Source: Myxococcota bacterium
GTDB lineage: Bacteria > Myxococcota_A > UBA796 > UBA9615 > JAKLKC01
Reading direction: 5' to 3'
DNA: 64,000 nt
Assembly: GCA_023150875.1 (NCBI GenBank)
Contig: JAKLKC010000018.1
Location: 1 to 64,000 of the forward strand
The position numbers and the translations under genes are program-made. Under the pieces are notes generated by a model that was given only the letters and a program-made list of their open reading frames with translations, did no database searches and was not told the origin of the DNA. This document shows, piece by piece, positions 25,162 to 32,770 of the stretch (within the stretch, counting starts at the first letter, position 1; each line of letters starts with the position of its first letter).

Positions 25162-25167
25162 GCGCGG

Positions 25168-26760
25168 ATGGCATCCGCGGACCGGGTGGAGCCCCCCGCC
25201 GCCGCCCGTGCGAACGGGGAGGCGGGGCGGAGGGGGGGGTGGATCGCCGCGGCGGCGGTGCTCGCCGGCGTCGCCGTGCACGCGGTGCTCCTGGGGGCCG
25301 TCGCCCTCGACTGCCACCTGGACATCTACCCCAGCCACCGGGGCAACCCCGCCGACGAGGCGTACTTCCTCCAGCGGATCTGGCAGGTGGCCTTCGGCGC
25401 CCCGGCGACCCGGACCCTGCTGTGGAACGAGGTGGGCTCGGGGCTCGTCCGGGGCCTCCACTTCGAGCCGGGCCTGGCCCTGTACGTCCCCCTGGTCCGC
25501 CTCTGGCCGGACGTGGGGACCCTGGTCCTGGGGCAGGCCCTGCTGATCTCCTTGGGGGCCCTGCCCGCATATGCCATCGGGCGGCGCCTCGCCGGCGACC
25601 GGGCGGCCGCGGTGCTGCTGGCCTGGGCGTGGCTCGCGGCCGCCGCGGGCTGGAGGATGGGATCCGGAGAGTTCCGGCCCTTCGTGTCCTCGGTGCCGTT
25701 CATGGCCGGAGCCCTGGCCGCCGCGCTGGCCGGCCGGGCGGGGTGGGCGTTCGCCCTCGCCCTCGCCGCGGCGTCCTTCCGCGAGGAGGTGGCCTTCTTC
25801 GTGCTCGCCGCCGTTCCCGCCGTCGCCTGGGCGGGGAGGGGCGAGGGGCGAGGCCGGACCGCGTGGTGGGCCCTCGCGGGCGCGGCCCTGGCGTGGATCG
25901 CCGTGCTCCGGGCCTTCCACGGAGGCGCCACCCGTTTCGTGGACCTGGCCGGGATGCCCCGGGCCGTCATCGAGAACCTCCTCCATCCCGTGCCCATCGA
26001 CCCCACGAGCCCCTCTCCCCAGGACCCCTCTTGGTCCGAGATCGGGACCTACCTGTGGACGACGCTGGGCCCCGGGGCGGCCCTCGCCCCCCTTGCGCCC
26101 CTCTGGGCCCTGGGAATGGCGTTCCAGGCCGTCGCCTACAAGGTCTCGTTCGCCGCGCTCGCGGGCCTGCCGAGGCTCCACTCCTACCAGTACCTCGCTC
26201 CGGTGCTCGCCGTCCTCCCTGCCCTCCAGGCCGCGGCCCTGGGCCGCCTGTCGCGCTGGGGCGCCCGGGCGGCGGTCCGCGTGTGGCGGGGCCTCGAAGA
26301 GGCTCCCGTCCGGGCGTGGGTGGCCAGGGCGGGCGCCGCGGCGATCCTGGCCGCCCAGGTCGCCGCCTTCCGCGCCGAGCCGCCCCTGCACTGGGGCCCG
26401 GCCATCGCCTGGCTCCGGGGCCAGCGCGTCGTGTCCGCGGGACACGAGCCCCCCTGGCCCCTGCTCCGGCGGATCCCCGCGGCGGAGCCGGTGCTGGCCT
26501 CGACCACCCTGTCCCGGCTGGTGGCGGCCCGCCCGGTGGTCTACTCCACGGCGGACTGGCGGACCCCCGAGGAGAGGGCCCGGGTCGTGGGGGCGGTGGC
26601 CTGGGCGGCGATGTTGGAGTCGGAGTCCTGGGAGGAGGACCTGCGGGCCGCGGGCTTCGAGGCCGTGGGCCAGGCGGGGGGCGTCCGGGTGTTCCATCGC
26701 CCCTCGGGGCCTCCGCGCCCCTCGCCGCCGCTGACCCCGGGGGCGCCGCTTCCTCCCTGA
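25168..26760 (+). CDS. DUF2079-like integral membrane protein
   Basis: 530 residues with about ten membrane segments (for example WIAAAAVLAGVAVHAVLLGA, GQALLISLGALPAYAIGRRL, AAVLLAWAWLAAAAGWRMGS, PLAPLWALGMAFQAVAYKVS). The first outer loop CHLDIYPSHRGNPADEAYFL and the later AASFREEVAFFVLAAVP match the layout of DUF2079 proteins, which resemble glycosyltransferase-C membrane enzymes but have no proven function. The C-terminal soluble part (about 420-520) is a Rossmann-like segment (EPVLASTTLSRLVAARPVVY). It is not in an obvious operon; it converges on kup. Confidence 0.78.
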   Translation: MASADRVEPPAAARANGEAGRRGGWIAAAAVLAGVAVHAVLLGAVALDCHLDIYPSHRGNPADEAYFLQRIWQVAFGAPATRTLLWNEVGSGLVRGLHFEPGLALYVPLVRLWPDVGTLVLGQALLISLGALPAYAIGRRLAGDRAAAVLLAWAWLAAAAGWRMGSGEFRPFVSSVPFMAGALAAALAGRAGWAFALALAAASFREEVAFFVLAAVPAVAWAGRGEGRGRTAWWALAGAALAWIAVLRAFHGGATRFVDLAGMPRAVIENLLHPVPIDPTSPSPQDPSWSEIGTYLWTTLGPGAALAPLAPLWALGMAFQAVAYKVSFAALAGLPRLHSYQYLAPVLAVLPALQAAALGRLSRWGARAAVRVWRGLEEAPVRAWVARAGAAAILAAQVAAFRAEPPLHWGPAIAWLRGQRVVSAGHEPPWPLLRRIPAAEPVLASTTLSRLVAARPVVYSTADWRTPEERARVVGAVAWAAMLESESWEEDLRAAGFEAVGQAGGVRVFHRPSGPPRPSPPLTPGAPLPP

Positions 26761-26769
26761 ACCCCCCGT

Positions 26770-28716
26770 TCACAGCTCGATCTGGGTGCCGATCTCCACC
26801 ACCCGGTTGGGCGGGATCCGGTAGTAGGCGGCGGCGCTGGTGGCGTTGCGGGCCAGCACCGCGAACAGGCGCTCCCTCCACAGCGCCATCCCCGGCTTGC
26901 GGGACGGGATCAGCGTCTCCCTCCCCAGGAAGTACGTCGTCTCCATCGCCGGGAAGGCCAGGTCGGCCCGCCGGATCGCCTGGAGGGCGGCGGGCACGTC
27001 CACGTCCTCCATGAACCCGTAGCGGAGGAGCACGGCGAAGATCCCCTGCCCCAGGGGGGTGACCTCCCGGCGGTCCGCCGCGGCCACGTAGGGGACCTCC
27101 TCGGTCAGGATGCAGAGGAAGACCACGCGCTCGTGCAGGACCTTGTTGTGCTTGAGGTTGTGGAGCAGGGCCGGCGGCGTTCCCTCGGCGTTCCCGTACA
27201 TGAACACCGCCGTCCCGGGCACCCGCAGCGGCGGGTTCTCGGCGACGTCGGCGACGAACCACTCCCGGGGGATGGTCCGATCCCCCATGCGTTCCCCGAG
27301 GATCCGCCGCCCCTTCTTCCACGTGGTCAGGACCGCGAACCCCGCTGCGCCCACCAGCAGGGCGAACCACCCGCCCCTCGAGATCTTGAAGAGGTTGGCC
27401 CCCCAGAACGCCAGGTCGACGGCCAGCAGCGTCCCGCAGAGCAACAGGAGCAGGGGGGCGCTCCAGCGCCACCTCTCCCGGGCGACGACGTAGAGCAGCA
27501 GCGTGGTGACGACCATGCTGTTGGTCAGCGCCACGCCGTAGGCCGCCGCCAGGTTGCTGGACGTGCGGAACCCGAGGACCAGCCCGATGCAGGCGATCAT
27601 CAGCGCCCAGTTGACCGCCGGGAGGTACACCTGGCCGATCTCCGTCGCCGAGGTGTGCTCGATGCGGACCCGGGGGCTGTAGCCGAACTGGACCGCCTGC
27701 ATCGTGAGCGAGAACGAGCCGGAGATCAGCGCCTGGGAGGCGATGACCGTCGCCGCGGTCGCCAGGGCGATGGTGGGGTACAGGCCCCACTCCGGCACCA
27801 TGCGATAGAAGGGGTGCTCCACCGCCTCGGGGCTCCGGAGCAGCAGCGCCCCCTGCCCGAAGTAGTTGAGCAGCAGCGCCGGGAGCACCAGCGTGTACCA
27901 GGCCAGCCGGATGGGGCGGCGCCCGAAGTGGCCCATGTCGGCGTAGAGGGCCTCTCCCCCGGTGACCACCAGGAACACCGAGCCCAGCACCAGGAAGGCG
28001 TTCCCCCGGTTCTCGGCGAAGAAGCGGGCTCCGTGCAGCGGGCTGACGGCGGCCAGGACCGACGGCTCCTCCAGGATGTGGGAGATCCCCAGGATCCCCA
28101 GCACCACGAACCACACCAGGGTGATGGGGCCGAACAGGCGCCCCACTCCGGCGGTGCCGTGACGCTGCATGGCGAAGAGGCCGACCAGCACGCCGATGGT
28201 GAGGGGGATCACGTAGGGGGCGAACAGGGGGGTGGCGAACTCCAGCCCCTCGACGGCGCTGAGCACCGAGATCGCCGGCGTGATCATCCCGTCCCCGTAC
28301 AGGAGCGCGGTGCCGAACAGGCCGAAGAGGATCAGGACCCAGCGCCCCCCCCGCATGGTGCCCATGGGGGTGACCAGGGCGGTCAGCGCCAGGATCCCCC
28401 CCTCGCCCCGGTTGTCGGCCCGGAGCACCAGGACCACGTACTTGAGGGTCACCACCACCAGCAGCGCCCAGAAGATCAGCGAGAGCACCCCCAGCACGTT
28501 GGCGGCGGTGGGCGCCACCCCGTGCTCCGCCAGGAACGCCTCCCGCATGGCGTACAGGGGGCTGGTCCCGATGTCCCCGTAGACGACGCCCAGGGCCGCC
28601 AGGGACAGCAGCGCCAGCCGCCTCCCGGTGGGGTCGGGGGGAGGGTGGGTCCCAGCCACCTCCGACCCCGCCCTCTCCAGGTCGCTGGGACCGGCGGGGG
28701 GCTTCGGCGGATCCAT
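26770..28716 (-). CDS. kup: Kup family potassium uptake transporter
   Basis: 648 residues from ATG 28716, which has GGGAGG at good distance; an alternative start at 28746 lacks one. Kup imports K+ with protons across the inner membrane. The first helix has GVVYGDIGTSPLYAMREAFL, followed by LIFWALLVVVTLKYVVLVLR and ADNRGEGGILALTALV, all diagnostic. Twelve membrane segments are visible up to about residue 450 and a soluble C-terminal domain follows (AVFMYGNAEGTPPALLHNLK, FLGRETLIPSRKPGMALWRE). It is a single-gene unit, divergent from the restriction-modification operon. Confidence 0.97.
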   Translation of the reverse strand: MDPPKPPAGPSDLERAGSEVAGTHPPPDPTGRRLALLSLAALGVVYGDIGTSPLYAMREAFLAEHGVAPTAANVLGVLSLIFWALLVVVTLKYVVLVLRADNRGEGGILALTALVTPMGTMRGGRWVLILFGLFGTALLYGDGMITPAISVLSAVEGLEFATPLFAPYVIPLTIGVLVGLFAMQRHGTAGVGRLFGPITLVWFVVLGILGISHILEEPSVLAAVSPLHGARFFAENRGNAFLVLGSVFLVVTGGEALYADMGHFGRRPIRLAWYTLVLPALLLNYFGQGALLLRSPEAVEHPFYRMVPEWGLYPTIALATAATVIASQALISGSFSLTMQAVQFGYSPRVRIEHTSATEIGQVYLPAVNWALMIACIGLVLGFRTSSNLAAAYGVALTNSMVVTTLLLYVVARERWRWSAPLLLLLCGTLLAVDLAFWGANLFKISRGGWFALLVGAAGFAVLTTWKKGRRILGERMGDRTIPREWFVADVAENPPLRVPGTAVFMYGNAEGTPPALLHNLKHNKVLHERVVFLCILTEEVPYVAAADRREVTPLGQGIFAVLLRYGFMEDVDVPAALQAIRRADLAFPAMETTYFLGRETLIPSRKPGMALWRERLFAVLARNATSAAAYYRIPPNRVVEIGTQIEL

Positions 28717-28763
28717 CGGGCCTCCCGGGGGGCGGACGGCGCACACCCGCGCCGCGCCGCGGC

Positions 28764-28769
28764 ATTCTA
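28764..28769 (-). promoter_or_regulatory. -10 TAGAAT for kup
   Basis: On the minus strand TAGAAT lies 47 nt before ATG 28716 in an otherwise GC-only region. The -35 is not clear. Confidence 0.35.
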
Positions 28770-28825
28770 CGCGCCCCCCACCGCCCCGGCGAGGCCGCCA
28801 CCCCGCCCGGATCTCGGCCAGGGGG

Positions 28826-28853
28826 TTGAGCGCGGCGCCCCGAGGGGTATCCT
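28826..28853 (+). promoter_or_regulatory. Promoter of the hsdMSR operon
   Basis: TTGAGC (28,826-28,831), 16-nt spacer, TATCCT (28,848-28,853), 27 nt before the GTG of hsdM. It is one of the few sites in the window with both hexamers at standard spacing. Confidence 0.55.
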
Positions 28854-28880
28854 CGTGCCCGCCACCCGGAGCGCGGGCCC

Positions 28881-30863
28881 GTGGACGACGCGACCTACAG
28901 CCGGATCGTCAGCTTCATCTGGGGGATCGCCGACGACTGCCTGCGCGACCTGTACGTGCGGGGCAAGTACCGGGACGTGATCCTGCCCATGACGGTGATC
29001 CGCCGCCTCGACGCCGTCCTGGAAGGCACCAAGGCGGCGGTCCTGTCGATGAAGGCCACCGTGGACGCGGCGCGGGTGGAGCACCCGGAGCCGGCCCTCC
29101 GGCACGCCGCGGGGCAGGCCTTCTACAACACCTCTCCCTTCAGCCTGAGGGACCTCAGGCACCGGGCCCACCGGCAGACGCTCCGGGCGGACTTCGAGGC
29201 GTACCTCGACGGGTACTCTCCCAACGTGCAGGTGATCCTGGAGAGCTTCGAGTTCCGCCACCAGATCCCCCGCCTCACGAAGGCCGACGCGCTGGGGACC
29301 CTCATCGAGAAGTTCCTGGACCCCTCGATCAACCTCAGCCCCCGGCCCGTCCTGGACGCCGACGGCACGGTGCGGCAGCCGGGCCTCGACAACCACGCCA
29401 TGGGGACGATCTTCGAGGAGCTGGTCCGCCGCTTCAACGAGGAGAACAACGAGGAGGCGGGGGAGCACTGGACGCCCCGGGACGCGGTGAAGCTGATGGC
29501 GCGGCTGATCTTCCTGCCCGTCGCCGACCGCATCGAGTCGGGCTCCTACCTCCTCTACGACGGCGCCTGCGGCACGGGGGGGATGCTCACGGTGGCCGAA
29601 GAGACCCTCAAGGCCCTGGCCCGGGAGCGGGGCAAGCAGGTATCCACCCACCTCTTCGGCCAGGAGATCAACGCCGAGACCTTCGCCATCGCCAAGGCGG
29701 ACTTCCTGTTGAAGGGCGAAGGCGAGGAGGCCGACAACCTGGTCGGCGGCCCCGAACACTCCACCCTGTCGAGCGACGCCTTCCCGGCCCGGCAGTTCGA
29801 CTTCATGCTCAGCAACCCGCCCTACGGCAAGAGTTGGAAGGGGGACCTGGAGCGGATGGGCGGCAAGGACGGCCTGCGGGACCCGCGTTTCGTGGTGCGC
29901 CACGGGGACGATCCGGGACTCTCGCTGGTGACCCGGACCAGCGACGGCCAGATGCTCTTCCTGGCGAACCTGCTCTCCAAGATGAAGCGGGACACGCCGC
30001 TGGGCAGCCGGATCGCCGAGGTGCACAACGGCTCGTCGCTGTTCACCGGGGACGCGGGGCAGGGCGAGAGCAACATCCGCCGCTGGATCATCGAGAACGA
30101 CTGGCTGGAGGCCATCGTCGCGCTGCCGCTCAACATGTTCTACAACACCGGCATCGCGACCTACGTGTGGGTGCTGACCAACCGCAAGCCCGAGCACCGG
30201 CGGGGGAAGGTCCAGCTCATCGACGCCACCGCCTGGTCCCGGCCGCTGCGCAAGAACCTGGGCAAGAAGAACTGTGAGCTGTCCGACGAGGACGTCGCCC
30301 GGATCTGCGACACCTTCCTGGCGTTCCGCGATACGGAGCAGTCGCGGATCTTCGACAACCGGGCCTTCGGCTACTGGAAGGTGACGGTGGAGCGCCCCCT
30401 GCGGGTCCGGGGCATCGACCCCGAGCGGACCTGGTCGGCGAAGGAGGTGAAGGAACTGAAGGCGAGGGGGGAGGTGGCCGAGGACGGGGTGCCGGTGCTC
30501 CGCCAGGTCCACGAGGCGGGCGTCGCCCCCGATCCCTTGCGGGGGCTTTTCGAGGCCACCGTAGGCGGCCGTCGCCGCGTGGTGGAGTACGAGCCCGACT
30601 CCGACCTGCGGGACACCGAGCAGGTCCCCCTGCTGGAGGAGGGCGGGATCGACGCCTTCTTGCGCCGCGAGGTCCTCCCCCACGCCCCGGGCGCCTGGTA
30701 CGACCCCGGCAGCGTGAAGGTGGGCTACGAGATCAGCTTCACCCGCTACTTCTACAGGCCCCAGCCCATGCGGACCCTGGAGGAGATCCGGGCCGACATC
30801 CTGGCGTTGGAACGGGAGACCGAGGGGATGCTGGCGGAGATCGTCGGGGGGGTGGGGCGATGA
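28881..30863 (+). CDS. hsdM: Type I restriction-modification methyltransferase subunit
   Basis: 660 residues from GTG 28881. The N-terminal helical HsdM domain (YSRIVSFIWGIADDCLRDLY, YRDVILPMTVIRRLDAVLEG) precedes the N6-adenine methylase core: SAM motif DGACGTGGMLTVAEE (D227) and catalytic motif NPPYGKSWKGDLERM (N312-P-P-Y), after AMGTIFEELVRRFNEENNEE and EHWTPRDAVKLMARLIF. It methylates adenine in the target chosen by HsdS and protects host DNA. It is longer than classical EcoKI HsdM because of the C-terminal region (about 470-660). It overlaps hsdS by 4 nt (ATGA). Confidence 0.97.
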   Translation: MDDATYSRIVSFIWGIADDCLRDLYVRGKYRDVILPMTVIRRLDAVLEGTKAAVLSMKATVDAARVEHPEPALRHAAGQAFYNTSPFSLRDLRHRAHRQTLRADFEAYLDGYSPNVQVILESFEFRHQIPRLTKADALGTLIEKFLDPSINLSPRPVLDADGTVRQPGLDNHAMGTIFEELVRRFNEENNEEAGEHWTPRDAVKLMARLIFLPVADRIESGSYLLYDGACGTGGMLTVAEETLKALARERGKQVSTHLFGQEINAETFAIAKADFLLKGEGEEADNLVGGPEHSTLSSDAFPARQFDFMLSNPPYGKSWKGDLERMGGKDGLRDPRFVVRHGDDPGLSLVTRTSDGQMLFLANLLSKMKRDTPLGSRIAEVHNGSSLFTGDAGQGESNIRRWIIENDWLEAIVALPLNMFYNTGIATYVWVLTNRKPEHRRGKVQLIDATAWSRPLRKNLGKKNCELSDEDVARICDTFLAFRDTEQSRIFDNRAFGYWKVTVERPLRVRGIDPERTWSAKEVKELKARGEVAEDGVPVLRQVHEAGVAPDPLRGLFEATVGGRRRVVEYEPDSDLRDTEQVPLLEEGGIDAFLRREVLPHAPGAWYDPGSVKVGYEISFTRYFYRPQPMRTLEEIRADILALERETEGMLAEIVGGVGR

Positions 30864-32272
30864 TCGAGGGGTTGAGGGCGTATCCGGCGTACAAGGACTC
30901 GGGGGTGCCGTGGTTGGGGGAGGTACCGGGGCATTGGGGGGTGAGGCGGGCGAAGTGGTTGTTCCTCAAGATGGATCGGCCATTTCGGGAGTCCGACGAG
31001 GTCATCACCTGCTTCCGCGATGGTGTCGTCACTCTACGGAAGAATCGGCGAACGCGTGGGTTCACGGAGTCGATAAAGGAGATCGGCTACCAGGGGATCC
31101 GCCGTGGCGACCTGGTGATCCATGCGATGGACGCCTTCGCGGGGGCCGTCGGCGTCTCCGACTCGGACGGCAGGGGGACACCCGTGTACGCGGTCTGCGA
31201 GCCGCGTGCTGGGGTCAGCGGCCAGTTCTTCGCGCGCGTGGTCCGCGAGATGGCCAGGAGCGGGTGGATCTTGGCGCTCTCGAGGGGGATTCGAGAGAGG
31301 TCCACGGACTTCCGGTACGAGTCCTTCGCTTCACAGCTTGTGCCTTTACCCCCACCGGACGAGCAGTCCGCCATCGTCCGCTTCCTCGACCACGCCGACC
31401 GCCGCATCCGGCGCTACGTCCGGGCGAAGCGGAGGCTGATCGCGTTGCTGGAGGAGGAGAAGCAGGCCATCATCCACCGGGCGGTGACGCGGGGGCTCGA
31501 TCCCGACGTGAAGTTGAAGCCGTCGGGTGTGGCGTGGGTGGGAGAGGTGCCGGAGGACTGGTCCGTCTGCGCGCTTCGGCACAGGTACTCTGAGTGCCTG
31601 GGAAAGATGCTGGATTCCAAGCGGATTCTCGGTAAGCACTCGCTCCCGTACCTGCGGAACACGGATGTGCAGTGGTTCCGCATCAACACGGAGGACTTGC
31701 CAGTTATGGACATCGCCCCCGACGAATGGGAGCGTTACACCGTCAGGAACGGTGATCTGCTCGTTTGCGAGGGAGGCGAGGTCGGTCGTGCCGCGCTATG
31801 GAGTGGCCATGCGGGAGTGTATGGCTTTCAGAAGGCGCTGCATCGCCTGCGCCCGTTACGGGATGAACATGATGTGCCTGGTTTCCTGCTCTATGTCCTC
31901 TGTGCGGCGGCGGCAGCGCGCGCCTTCCAGGACGGCCACGAGAGCACGATAGCTCACCTGACCGGCGACAAGCTTCGGGCACATCGATTCCCGTTCCCAC
32001 CCCTGCGGGAGCAACTCGCTATCGTGAAGTTCCTGGAGCGGGCCGGCGAGAAGATAGATGGCGCAGTAGCTGACACCCACCGCGAGATCACCCTCCTCCA
32101 CGAATACCGCACCCGCCTCGTCGCCGACGTCGTCACCGGCAAGCTCGACGTCCGGGCCGCCGCCGCCGCGCTGCCCGACGAGCCCGTCGACGAGGCTCCC
32201 GACGAACCCGACGACCTCACCCCCGACGACGCCGAAGACCTCGGCGACGCCCCGGAGACCGACGCCGCATGA
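30860..32272 (+). CDS. hsdS: Type I restriction-modification specificity subunit
   Basis: 470 residues. It has the two-half organisation of HsdS: each half begins with a similar phrase, AYKDSGVPWLGEVPGHWGV and KPSGVAWVGEVPEDWSV, opens a variable target-recognition domain and ends in a conserved helix (PPPDEQSAIVRFLDHADRRI and PPLREQLAIVKFLERAGEKI). It chooses the bipartite DNA target and bridges HsdM and HsdR. Base composition drops sharply between about 30,950 and 32,060 compared with the flanks, as expected for a module shuffled by recombination. The C-terminal tail is Asp/Glu/Pro-rich. It overlaps the next gene by 4 nt. Confidence 0.96.
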   Translation: MIEGLRAYPAYKDSGVPWLGEVPGHWGVRRAKWLFLKMDRPFRESDEVITCFRDGVVTLRKNRRTRGFTESIKEIGYQGIRRGDLVIHAMDAFAGAVGVSDSDGRGTPVYAVCEPRAGVSGQFFARVVREMARSGWILALSRGIRERSTDFRYESFASQLVPLPPPDEQSAIVRFLDHADRRIRRYVRAKRRLIALLEEEKQAIIHRAVTRGLDPDVKLKPSGVAWVGEVPEDWSVCALRHRYSECLGKMLDSKRILGKHSLPYLRNTDVQWFRINTEDLPVMDIAPDEWERYTVRNGDLLVCEGGEVGRAALWSGHAGVYGFQKALHRLRPLRDEHDVPGFLLYVLCAAAAARAFQDGHESTIAHLTGDKLRAHRFPFPPLREQLAIVKFLERAGEKIDGAVADTHREITLLHEYRTRLVADVVTGKLDVRAAAAALPDEPVDEAPDEPDDLTPDDAEDLGDAPETDAA

Positions 32273-32550
32273 CCGGCGAGCGCACCGCCACCTACGTCCA
32301 GGGGCTCGTGCGGGAGCTGTGCAAGCTCCCCACCGAGACGGAGTGGGTGGAGTTCAAGGTCGACAACAGCCACCCGCAGGAGATCGGGGAGTACATCTCC
32401 GCCCTCGCCAACGCCGCCGCCCTGGCGGGCAAGTTCATTAAGGATGCGATCCGGGCCGGCGTCATCGTGCCCTTCGATCCTGACGCTTCCCGGCAGCAGA
32501 TGAAGTACGTTCCTTGGTGGGCGGCGGCGTCCCGACGGGGGCTTCCATGA
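32269..32550 (+). pseudogene. Internally deleted AlbA/Schlafen-type ATP-binding gene
   Basis: 93 residues. Residues 20-54 (LPTETEWVEFKVDNSHPQEI, GEYISALANAAALAG) are the start of the AlbA_2/Schlafen-type putative transcriptional-regulator family (PF04326). Such genes often sit among hsd genes. Residues 55-85 (KFIKDAIRAGVIVPFDPDAS, MKYVPWWA) match the extreme C-terminus of the same family. The roughly 400-residue middle, including the DNA-binding and GHKL-like parts, is missing with the frame kept at about 32,431. I infer a precise in-frame deletion; the remnant can no longer perform the full function but may still be translated, since it overlaps hsdS by ATGA. The tail AASRRGLP goes beyond the normal end. 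Confidence 0.72.
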
Positions 32551-32556
32551 GTGCGC

Positions 32557-32665
32557 CACTTGACGGTCACTTGATGGAGAAGGGGGTCCGGCCCCCTGAG
32601 CGCGACCACAATTCCTTGCAATTACTGACTTTCCGTAGACCGAGTCTACTTGACGGCTACTTGAT
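32557..32665. repeat. Paired ACTTGA direct repeats before hsdR
   Basis: Two 19-bp repeats, 32,557-32,575 and 32,647-32,665, match at 16 of 19 positions. Each contains two ACTTGA hexamers 11 bp apart, so four copies lie on the same face of the helix in pairs. Between them is a GGGGG-TCCGG-CCCCC stem (about 32,582-32,596) and an AT-richer stretch that differs in composition from its surroundings. Whether this is operator DNA or residue of an excised element is unknown. The rest of the 220-bp gap before hsdR shows no gene. Confidence 0.7.
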
Positions 32666-32770
32666 CGTGCCAGCCGCGAAAGCTGTACCCCACCCTGGTG
32701 TAGAGGCGCAGCCCTCCCACCGAGAAGCTCGGCCCCGCGGGCTGACGTCTGGGCAGCGGAGTGCACTTCG

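Noticed and set aside
30860-32272. Foreign phase-variable hsdS with inverted partner
   Set aside because: Only one hsdS copy, no inverted repeats and no invertase gene are in the window; the GC drop alone is usual for target-recognition domains.
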